From NCBI GenBank assembly GCA_018812395.1, contig JAHJDS010000486.1, positions 1 through 11,030 of the forward strand: a stretch of DNA of 11,030 bases, read 5' to 3'. The number at the start of each line of letters is the position of its first letter. Within the stretch, counting starts at the first letter, position 1. Source of the DNA: Pseudomonadota bacterium. Lineage in GTDB: Bacteria > Desulfobacterota > Desulfarculia > Desulfarculales > JAHJDS01. The notes under the pieces are model-generated. The model ran no database searches and was not told where the DNA came from. It worked only from the letters and a program-made list of their open reading frames with translations. Both the position numbers and the translations under genes were made by a program. This document shows, piece after piece, positions 1-6,113 of the stretch.

Positions 1-819
1 ATGACTACTTCGGCCGCCGGGCTCTACGGCAACTTCGGCCAGACCAACTACACGGCGGCCAAACTGGGCCTGGTCGGCTTCATGAACACCCTCAAGCTCG
101 AGGGCGACAAGTACGACGTCAAGGTCAACACCGTCGCCCCCCTGGCCGCGACCCGGCTGACCGAGGACGTCATGCCGCCCGATCTGTTCGAGAAACTGGG
201 GCCCGAGTTCGTCTCGCCGCTGGTGCTGTACCTCGGCAGCGAGGTCTGCCCGGTCACCGGCCACGTCTACAACGCCGGCTTAGGCTACTTCAACCGGGCG
301 GCCGTGGCCACCCGGCCCGGGCTGGTCATGGGCGACGGCCGGACCCCGCCCGCCCCCGAGGAGGTCGGTCGGACCCTGGCCAAGTTCAAGGACATGGACG
401 GGGCCGTCGAGTTCTACGACGTCATGGCCGCCATGTCTCAGATCTTCGAGGCCCTGAATCCCAGCCAACAGGCCGAGGCGGCCGCCGACGCGGGCGGCGC
501 CATGACCGTCGCCGGGGTCTTCGACGGCATGGGGGACGCCTTCCAGCCGCAGGCCGCGGCCGGAGTCGAGGTCGTCTTCCAGTTCAAGATCTCGGGCGAC
601 GGCGGCGGCGACTGGGTGGTGACGGTCAAGGATGGCCAGATCGAGGTCGACGAGGGGACGATCGACCAGCCGACGACGGTCATCAAGATGGGCGACGACG
701 ATTTCGTGGCGCTCATCAAGGGTGAACTCAACCCCATGTCCGCCTTCACCAGCGGCAAGCTCCGGATCGAGGGCGACATCATGAAGTCCCAGCTCATCGA
801 CAAGCTGTTCAAGTTCTGA
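1..819 (+). CDS. SDR dehydrogenase-SCP2 fusion protein, 3' part (5' end outside window)
   Basis: This is the C-terminal 272 residues of a larger protein. The ATG at position 1 is an internal codon: it aligns with Leu638 of the next gene's product, in the middle of the short-chain dehydrogenase (SDR) domain. Visible residues include the SDR catalytic Ser4, Tyr17 and Lys21, with the 13-residue Ser-Tyr gap and YxxxK spacing seen in the dehydrogenase domain of peroxisomal multifunctional enzyme 2 (3-hydroxyacyl-CoA dehydrogenase). The nucleotide-binding half of the SDR lies upstream of the window. After a linker at about 115-165, residues about 170-272 form an SCP2 sterol/acyl-CoA carrier domain. 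The 819 nt align with the 3' end of the next gene at a constant offset of 2754 nt with no net indel, so the missing part may also carry HMG-CoA-synthase-like and DUF35 modules; that is inference. Stop TGA; the next gene starts 24 nt downstream. Confidence 0.9.
   Translation: MTTSAAGLYGNFGQTNYTAAKLGLVGFMNTLKLEGDKYDVKVNTVAPLAATRLTEDVMPPDLFEKLGPEFVSPLVLYLGSEVCPVTGHVYNAGLGYFNRAAVATRPGLVMGDGRTPPAPEEVGRTLAKFKDMDGAVEFYDVMAAMSQIFEALNPSQQAEAAADAGGAMTVAGVFDGMGDAFQPQAAAGVEVVFQFKISGDGGGDWVVTVKDGQIEVDEGTIDQPTTVIKMGDDDFVALIKGELNPMSAFTSGKLRIEGDIMKSQLIDKLFKF
655..816 (+). repeat. 3' coding repeat, copy 1 (SCP2 end)
   Basis: These 162 nt match 3409-3570 with four mismatches that I can count, three of them silent and one Asp/Glu. 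Both copies encode the last 54 residues of an SCP2 domain. The match continues upstream at lower identity as far as position 1. Confidence 0.9.
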
Positions 820-843
820 GCCCGTAGACAAGGAGAACCAGAC

Positions 844-3573
844 ATGATCGGGATCACCTCATACGGCGGATACATCCCTCGGCTCAGGCTCAACCGCATG
901 AGCATCGTCGAAAACGTGGGCTGGTTCGCGCCGGCCATCGTCGCCGTGGCTCAGGGCGAGCGGTCTTTCTGCAATTGGGACGAGGACTCGCTGACCATGG
1001 CCGTGGCCGCGGCCCGGGACTGCCTGACCGGCGCGGACCGGCCGACCGTGGACGGGGTCTTCCTGGCCTCGACGACCTTGCCATATCAGGACCGGCTCAA
1101 CGCCGGCATCGTCAAGACGGCTCTGAACCTCAAGGACCAGGTCGACGCCGCCGACTTCACCTCCGGGCTGCGGGCCGGCACCACCGCCCTCATCCAGGCC
1201 CTGATGGCCGTCAAGAGCGGCGACCGGGAGAGCCTCCTGGTCGCGGCCACGGACAAGCGCCTGGCCAAGACGGCCTATTTCTACGAGATGTGGTTCGGCG
1301 ACGGCGCGGCCTCGATGCTCGTCGGCTCGAAAAACGTCATCGCCGAGTTCCTGGGCTCGTTCACCGTGACCCACGACTTCGTGGATCACTACCGCGGGCT
1401 GAACCGGACCTACGACTACATGTGGGAGGAGCGCTGGGTCCGCGACGAGGGCTACTCCAAAATCATCCCCCAGGCGGTGTCGGGCCTGTTCGAGAAGCTG
1501 TCGATCACCATGGACGACGTGGACCGCTTCGTCTTCCCCTGCTTCTTCAAGGCCGAGCATCGCAAGATCGCCGCCAAGCTGGGGGCCGACCCGGACAAGG
1601 TCCCGGACAACCTCCACGAGGTCTGCGGCGAGACCGGGGCGGCCCACCCGCTGGTCATGCTCGCCCTGACCCTCGACGAGGCCGAGCCGGGCCAGCGCAT
1701 CCTGGTCTGCGGCTTCGGCCAGGGCTGTGACGCCCTGTACTTCAAGGTGACCGAGGCCATCAAGGACCTGGCGCCCCGCCGCGGGATCAAGGGTTCGCTG
1801 GACCACAAGCTGACGACGACCAATTACACCAAGTTCCTCAAGTTCCGGGGCCTGCTGCCCACCGAGATGGGCCTGCGGGCCGAGGCGCCGACCCAGACGC
1901 CCCTGACCGCCCTGTGGCGGCGTCGGGACATGGTCCTGGGCCTGGTGGGCGGGCGCTGCGCCAAGTGCGGCACGCCCCAACTGCCGCGGATGGACATCTG
2001 CGTCAACCCCGAGTGCCGGGCCGTGGGCGCCCAGGAGCCGTACGAGTTCGCCGACCGGCCGGCCCGGGTCAAGAGCTTCACCGGCGATCTCCTGGCCGTG
2101 TCCGTCGATCCGCCGGCGGTGTACGGCCTGGTCGAGTTCGGGGACGGCGGGCGGCTCATGGCCGACTTCACCGACTGCGAGATGAGCGACGTTCACGTCG
2201 GCCAGCGGGTGACCATGAGCTTCCGCCGCAAGTACACCGACGACGAGCGGGGCTTCTCCGGTTACTTCTGGAAGGCCGTGCCCGTGATCGAGGACAAGCC
2301 GGCGGCCAAGGCCGGCATCCGGTTCGACGACCGGGTGGCCGTCGTCACCGGCGCCGGGGCGGGGCTGGGTCGGGCCTACGCCCTCGAGCTGGCCGCCCGG
2401 GGGGCCAAGGTGGTGGTCAACGACCTGGGCGGCGCCCGGGACGGCACCGGCGCCGGGACCAGGGCCGCGGACGAGGTGGTGGACGAAATCACGAAAAACG
2501 GCGGCCAGGCCGTGGCCAACTACGACTCGGTGGCCACGCCCGAGGGCGGCGAGAACATCGTCCGGACGGCCCTGGACGCCTTCGGCCGCCTCGACATCCT
2601 GATCAACAACGCCGGCATCCTCCGCGACCGGTCCCTGCTCAAGATGGAACCCGATGACTGGGACAGGGTCATGGCCGTTCATCTGGACGGCGCCTATCAC
2701 GTCACCCGCCCGGCGGTGAGGGCCATGCGCCGGCAAGGCTACGGCCGGATTATCCTCACCTCGTCGGCCGCCGGGCTTTACGGCAACTTCGGCCAGACCA
2801 ACTATTCGGCCGCCAAGATGGCCTTGATCGGTTTCATGAACACCCTCAAGCTCGAGGGCGAGAAGTACGACATCCTGGTCAACACCGTCGCCCCGGTGGC
2901 CGGGACACGGCTGACCGAGGACGTCCTGCCGCCGGACCTGTTCGAGAGGTCAAGCCCCGAGTTCGTGACCCCGCTGGTGCTGTATCTGTGTTCGGACGGG
3001 TGCCAGCTGACTGGTCAGATCTACAACACCGGCCTGGGCTATATCGACCGGGCGGCGGTGGTCACCTCGGCCGGGGTGGTCATCGGGGACGGGCGGACGC
3101 CGCCGACGGTCGAGGACATCCATCAGCACTTCGCCGCCATCGACGAACTCAACGATCCGGCCGAGTTCCGCGACGCCATGGCCGCCCTGACGCCGCTCCT
3201 GGACGCCTTCAGCCCCAAGAAGGAGGCCGAGGCGGCGGCCGAGGGCGCCGGCGGGCTCACCGTGGCCGGGGTCTTCGGCGGCATGGCCGACGCCTTCCAG
3301 CCCGGCGCCGCGGCCGGGGTCGACGTCGTCTTCCAGTTCAACATCTCAGGCGCGGGCGGCGGCGACTGGGTGGTGAGCGTCAAGGACGGCCGGATCGCCG
3401 TCGACGACGGGACGATCGACCAGCCGACGACCGTCATCAAGATGGGCGACGAGGATTTCGTGGCGCTCATCAAGGGTGAACTCAACCCCATGTCCGCCTT
3501 CACCAGCGGCAAGCTCCGGATCGAGGGCGACATCATGAAGTCCCAGCTTATCGACAAGCTGTTCAAGTTTTAA
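844..3573 (+). CDS. Four-module protein: HMG-CoA-synthase-like, DUF35, SDR dehydrogenase, SCP2
   Basis: This is a 909-residue protein whose ATG is preceded by AAGGAGA at 830-836 (7-nt spacer). Residues 1 to about 330 are an HMG-CoA-synthase-like thiolase fold. The usual catalytic Glu, Cys and His seem replaced by Thr77, Leu109 and Pro232, by eye against archaeal HMG-CoA synthases. Residues about 345-485 are a DUF35 module: zinc ribbon Cys372, Cys375, Cys386 and Cys391, then an OB fold. Residues about 493-760 are an SDR dehydrogenase resembling MFE-2, with TGAGAGLG at 502-509, NNAG at 588-591 and Ser641, Tyr654, Lys658; NAD(P)-dependent oxidation or reduction of a 3-hydroxy/3-keto acyl-CoA is likely. 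Residues about 807-909 are an SCP2 carrier domain. No signal peptide or membrane segment is seen, so it is probably cytoplasmic. DUF35 usually bridges a thiolase-fold partner, and a thiolase gene follows. The families are secure; the overall reaction is unknown. Confidence 0.93.
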   Translation: MIGITSYGGYIPRLRLNRMSIVENVGWFAPAIVAVAQGERSFCNWDEDSLTMAVAAARDCLTGADRPTVDGVFLASTTLPYQDRLNAGIVKTALNLKDQVDAADFTSGLRAGTTALIQALMAVKSGDRESLLVAATDKRLAKTAYFYEMWFGDGAASMLVGSKNVIAEFLGSFTVTHDFVDHYRGLNRTYDYMWEERWVRDEGYSKIIPQAVSGLFEKLSITMDDVDRFVFPCFFKAEHRKIAAKLGADPDKVPDNLHEVCGETGAAHPLVMLALTLDEAEPGQRILVCGFGQGCDALYFKVTEAIKDLAPRRGIKGSLDHKLTTTNYTKFLKFRGLLPTEMGLRAEAPTQTPLTALWRRRDMVLGLVGGRCAKCGTPQLPRMDICVNPECRAVGAQEPYEFADRPARVKSFTGDLLAVSVDPPAVYGLVEFGDGGRLMADFTDCEMSDVHVGQRVTMSFRRKYTDDERGFSGYFWKAVPVIEDKPAAKAGIRFDDRVAVVTGAGAGLGRAYALELAARGAKVVVNDLGGARDGTGAGTRAADEVVDEITKNGGQAVANYDSVATPEGGENIVRTALDAFGRLDILINNAGILRDRSLLKMEPDDWDRVMAVHLDGAYHVTRPAVRAMRRQGYGRIILTSSAAGLYGNFGQTNYSAAKMALIGFMNTLKLEGEKYDILVNTVAPVAGTRLTEDVLPPDLFERSSPEFVTPLVLYLCSDGCQLTGQIYNTGLGYIDRAAVVTSAGVVIGDGRTPPTVEDIHQHFAAIDELNDPAEFRDAMAALTPLLDAFSPKKEAEAAAEGAGGLTVAGVFGGMADAFQPGAAAGVDVVFQFNISGAGGGDWVVSVKDGRIAVDDGTIDQPTTVIKMGDEDFVALIKGELNPMSAFTSGKLRIEGDIMKSQLIDKLFKF
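3409..3570 (+). repeat. 3' coding repeat, copy 2 (SCP2 end)
   Basis: Second copy of the 655-816 segment, offset by exactly 2754 nt. The stop codons differ (TAA here, TGA in copy 1) and the flanks diverge immediately after them, so the similarity ends with the coding region. Confidence 0.9.
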
Positions 3574-3578
3574 AACCA

Positions 3579-3606
3579 CCGGGGCCAGGAGCGCGGAGCG
3601 CCCCGG
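3579..3606 (+). other. GC-rich intergenic hairpin before the thiolase gene
   Basis: CCGGGGC (3579-3585) pairs with GCCCCGG (3600-3606), a 7-bp stem with a 14-nt loop, 5 nt after the stop of the four-module gene. No T-tract follows, so it is a poor intrinsic terminator. It could stabilise mRNA ends or tune expression of the downstream thiolase. Confidence 0.4.
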
Positions 3607-3626
3607 AGCCCGAGGGAGGTCAGCGT

Positions 3627-4835
3627 ATGGCGACCGGAATCAAGGACAAAGTGGCCATCATCGGCATGGGCTGCACCCGTTTCGGCGAGCGGTGGGACAT
3701 GGGCCCCGAGGAGTTGTTGGTCGAGGCCTTGACCGAGTGCCTCGAGGACGCGGGCGTCGACCCGGGGGACATCGAGGCCGGCTGGATCGCCACCTGCTTC
3801 GATGAGCAGGCCATGGGCAAGAGCGCCCTGGGGGCGTCGATGACCGTGCGCCTGCCTTACATCCCCTTCACCCGGGTCGAGAACTTCTGCGCCTCGGGCA
3901 CCGAGTCCTTTCGGGGGGCGGTCTACGCCGTGGCCTCGGGGGCCTATGACATGTGCCTGGCCATGGGCGTCGAAAAGCTCAAGGACGCCGGTTACGGCGG
4001 CCTGCCCAACCTGGGCTCGAACATGGGCAGCCTCAATTGGCTGTGGATGCCCAACATCACCGCGCCCGGGGCCTTCGCCCAGCTGGCCACGGCCTACGCG
4101 GCCAAGTACAAGGTCAAGGCTGACGACCTGAAACGGGCCATCGCCCACGTCTCGGTCAAGAGCCACGCCAACGGGGCCAAGAACCCCAAGGCCCATCTGC
4201 GCAAGGCGGTGACCATGGATCAGGTCATGGCCTCGCCGATCATCGCCTACCCCTTGGGCCTGTTCGACTGCTGCGGCGTGAGCGACGGCGCGGCCTGCGC
4301 CATCGTCACCACCGTCGAGAAGGCCAAGGAATTGGGGATCGAAAACCCGGTCACGGTCAAGGCCGTCCAGTTGGCCGTCAGCAACGCCGAGGAGATGTCC
4401 TTCAACGACTGGGACGGCTCCTTCTTCCCGACCACGTCCCTGGCCAGCACCCGGGCCTACAACGAGGCGGGCATCACCGATCCCCGGGAGGAGATCTCGA
4501 TGATGGAGGTCCACGACTGCTTCTCCATCACCGAGATGGTGACCTACGAGGACCTGCACATCTCGCCCCGGGGCGAGGCCTGGAAGGAGACCCTGGAGGG
4601 CTTCTTTGACGCCGACGGACAGATCCCGGCCCAGATCGACGGCGGCCTGAAGTGTTTCGGCCACCCCATCGGCGCCTCGGGCCTGCGGATGCTCTACGAG
4701 ATGTATCTCCAGCTTTTAGGACGGGCCGGCGAGCGGCAACTGGACAATCCCCGCTACGGGCTGACCCACAATCTCGGCGGCATGCCGTTCATGAGCGTCT
4801 GTTCCATCGCCATCGTCGGGCGACGGGACTCGTAG
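3627..4835 (+). CDS. SCPx-type thiolase (acetyl-CoA acetyltransferase family)
   Basis: A 402-residue thiolase-fold protein, normal length for the SCPx/archaeal-type thiolases. The ATG follows GGGAGGT (3614-3620, 6-nt spacer). The nucleophilic Cys88 is in an ENFCASG context, His296 is in a VHDCF motif, and His346 is in GHPIGASG near the C-terminus, so the catalytic set looks complete, unlike the HMG-CoA-synthase-like domain upstream. Expected chemistry is reversible Claisen condensation or thiolytic cleavage of a 3-ketoacyl-CoA in the cytoplasm. Thiolases of this type often need a separate DUF35 protein; no free DUF35 gene is visible here, but one is fused into the preceding 909-residue product, so the two proteins may form a complex (inference). 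An HMG-CoA-synthase-like protein, DUF35 and thiolase together match the partners of the archaeal mevalonate-pathway complex. The substrate cannot be determined from sequence. Confidence 0.93.
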   Translation: MATGIKDKVAIIGMGCTRFGERWDMGPEELLVEALTECLEDAGVDPGDIEAGWIATCFDEQAMGKSALGASMTVRLPYIPFTRVENFCASGTESFRGAVYAVASGAYDMCLAMGVEKLKDAGYGGLPNLGSNMGSLNWLWMPNITAPGAFAQLATAYAAKYKVKADDLKRAIAHVSVKSHANGAKNPKAHLRKAVTMDQVMASPIIAYPLGLFDCCGVSDGAACAIVTTVEKAKELGIENPVTVKAVQLAVSNAEEMSFNDWDGSFFPTTSLASTRAYNEAGITDPREEISMMEVHDCFSITEMVTYEDLHISPRGEAWKETLEGFFDADGQIPAQIDGGLKCFGHPIGASGLRMLYEMYLQLLGRAGERQLDNPRYGLTHNLGGMPFMSVCSIAIVGRRDS

Positions 4836-4852
4836 GCCGACGCGGCGCGAGT

Positions 4853-4874
4853 GGTCGGTTTTCCAACCGGGACC
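4853..4874 (+). other. Hairpin after the thiolase gene
   Basis: CGGTT (4856-4860) pairs with AACCG (4865-4869) around a TTCC loop. GGT (4853-4855) can add to the stem with ACC (4872-4874) across a 2-nt bulge. It sits 18 nt after the thiolase stop and lacks a T-tract. It could be a weak terminator or an attenuating structure before the GTG-started gene. Confidence 0.3.
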
Positions 4875-4896
4875 CGGCCGGGGTGGGCTGGAAGTC

Positions 4897-5250
4897 GTGC
4901 TTAAAATCAGACCGATCATCAACTCGGGCGTTGACGAGATCTTCGGCTTCAAGACCTGCTGCGGGGCGCGGGCCTTTGACCAGAACCTCGAGCTGCTCTT
5001 GACCAACCAGGGCCCCACACCGCTGACCATACCCAGCCACTGCGACCTGGAGACCGACCGGGGACCCGAGCGCGTCGATTACCTCATGCCCCACGGCCCC
5101 CAACGGATCGGCCCCGGCGAGACGCGGGCCTTTTACTGCCAGATGGACGACAGCCGGTGGCGACGCGTCACCCGGATCGTCTTTTACGACACCCAGGGGC
5201 GTTCCTACGCCGCGGACCTGAAACCGGAACCGAATCGAGCCGGGACGTGA
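4897..5250 (+). CDS. Conserved-looking hypothetical protein, 117 aa
   Basis: I do not recognise this family. The reading frame has the same strongly G/C third positions as its neighbours and ends 3 nt before the next ATG, both of which support a real gene. I chose the GTG at 4897 because no ATG or other good start lies upstream in frame after the thiolase stop; the ribosome-binding site is weak. The product is soluble, with no signal peptide or membrane segment. It has four cysteines: a Cys-Cys pair at about residues 27-28 and single Cys at about 49 and 83. Alternating hydrophobic residues around NQG, IGPGE and YDTQGR turns suggest a small beta-sandwich; that fold guess is inference. Its place between thiolase and acyl-CoA dehydrogenase remnant suggests an accessory role in acyl-CoA metabolism, but no function can be assigned. 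Confidence 0.7.
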   Translation: MLKIRPIINSGVDEIFGFKTCCGARAFDQNLELLLTNQGPTPLTIPSHCDLETDRGPERVDYLMPHGPQRIGPGETRAFYCQMDDSRWRRVTRIVFYDTQGRSYAADLKPEPNRAGT

Positions 5251-5253
5251 GCC

Positions 5254-5583
5254 ATGGACATCCTGAATTACACCGAAGAGCACCACATCTTCCGCGACGC
5301 CGTCCGCAAATTCATGGCCAAGGAGGTGAGCCCCCACGTGGACGACTGGGAAAGGGCGGGCATCGTCTCCCGGGACGTCATCGTCGAGACGTCCATGGCC
5401 AAGGCCTGGATCACCGAGATGGCCAACCGGGTGACGGACGGCTGCGTCCGGCTCCACGGCGGCTACGGCTACGGCGAGGAGTACCCGGTGGCCCGCGACT
5501 GGCGGGACATGCGGGTGATGAGCATCTTCGCCGGCACCAACGAGATCATGCGCGGGATCGCGGCCAAGTTCATGGGGCTCTGA
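5254..5583 (+). pseudogene. Acyl-CoA dehydrogenase, internally deleted remnant (109 aa, open frame)
   Basis: Both ends of an acyl-CoA dehydrogenase are recognisable but the middle is missing. Residues 1 to about 42 match the family's N-terminal helices (TEEHHIFRDAVRKF, then DDWERAG). Residues about 44-109 match the C-terminal helices (ETSMAKAW, LHGGYGYGEEYP, IFAGTNEIM). Family members are about 380 residues, so about 270 residues are gone, including the FAD-binding beta-domain. In this subfamily IFAGT has Ala where MCAD-type enzymes carry the catalytic Glu; the base is then expected in the missing part. The joined frame is intact with no stop, and starts 3 nt after the preceding gene, probably by translational coupling. 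It should not be a functional dehydrogenase. It is either a decaying pseudogene or a retained helical mini-protein with another role; an assembly collapse is also possible. The identity of both ends is confident. Confidence 0.85.
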
Positions 5584-5597
5584 CCGCCAGCCCCGCC

Positions 5598-5611
5598 CCC
5601 CGGAACCGGGG
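5598..5611 (+). terminator. GC-rich hairpin after the acyl-CoA gene cluster (weak terminator candidate)
   Basis: CCCCG (5598-5602) pairs with CGGGG (5607-5611) around a 4-nt loop, 14 nt after the acyl-CoA dehydrogenase remnant. A second short stem, GGCC (5673-5676) with GGCC (5680-5683), is followed by a pyrimidine tract to 5693. Neither has a clean T-run, so termination here is only plausible; the promoter that follows supports a transcript boundary. Confidence 0.3.
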
Positions 5612-5703
5612 CCGACGACGGCCTGAATCCCACCGCGCCCCGGCTACTCAAAATCGGGAAGCGGACCTCCCCGGCCGGCGGCCCTTTCCCTTTCGGCAAC
5701 GAG

Positions 5704-5712
5704 TGATATAAT
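5704..5712 (+). promoter_or_regulatory. Extended -10 sigma-70 promoter
   Basis: The motif TGaTATAAT is a perfect consensus extended -10 (TG at 5704-5705, TATAAT at 5707-5712). The matching -35 position holds only a weak CTTTCC/TTTCCC, as is usual for extended -10 promoters. Transcription would start near 5719, giving a leader of about 29 nt to the ATG at 5748. AT-rich consensus like this stands out in such GC-rich DNA. Confidence 0.7.
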
Positions 5713-5747
5713 TGACCACGAACCGTGTCGGGCGAGGGTGACGCGTC

Positions 5748-6068
5748 ATGGATGACTATGACCCGATAATAATCAACGAGGCCCAATTGCTTCTGGCGGA
5801 GAAGCGGACCTATCTGGCCTCGCTGCGCACCGGCCTGGCCCTGCTGGCTATTCCGATGGGCATTGTCAGCTTTCTGATCGTCGCGTCCAAATACTACACC
5901 TTCGGCACGGTGTTGCCCTTCATGATTCCCCTGCTGACCGTCTGCCTGATCCTGGCCGGGGTGGGCTTTCATCTGATCTGGCGGGCGGTCCATCGCCTGC
6001 ACGAGGCGGATCGGCTCCTGGTCCGGTTGAAGGCCGAAAGTCCCAGGCTGTCGGGCTTGCTGGATTAG
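5748..6068 (+). CDS. DUF202-family small inner-membrane protein
   Basis: A 106-residue protein starting at an ATG 7 nt after GAGGGTGA. Residues 17-32 (AEKRTYLASLRTGLAL) match the hallmark of the DUF202 family, in which an Ala-Glu-Arg-Thr/Leu-Ala/Arg-Thr pattern leads into the first membrane helix. Two membrane segments are visible at about 29-46 and 54-78, followed by a charged cytoplasmic tail. The family's molecular function is not firmly established. It is the first gene after the extended -10 promoter and ends 45 nt before the P-type ATPase, so the two are probably co-transcribed. It could be a small partner or regulator of the pump, but that rests only on position. Confidence 0.8.
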   Translation: MDDYDPIIINEAQLLLAEKRTYLASLRTGLALLAIPMGIVSFLIVASKYYTFGTVLPFMIPLLTVCLILAGVGFHLIWRAVHRLHEADRLLVRLKAESPRLSGLLD

Positions 6069-6113
6069 GTCCACCGATTTCAGGCGACGTTTCGACATGG
6101 ACCATCAACGAGG

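Noticed and set aside
1..3. ATG at position 1 as a true start codon
   Set aside because: It aligns with an internal residue (Leu638) of the paralogue, directly before the SDR catalytic Ser, so it lies inside a gene cut by the window edge.
859..2736. Long open frame of 625 codons on the minus strand, opposite the four-module gene
   Set aside because: High-GC coding DNA routinely gives long antisense frames. Its translation is Gly/Arg/His/Pro-rich low complexity, while the + strand encodes clear domains.
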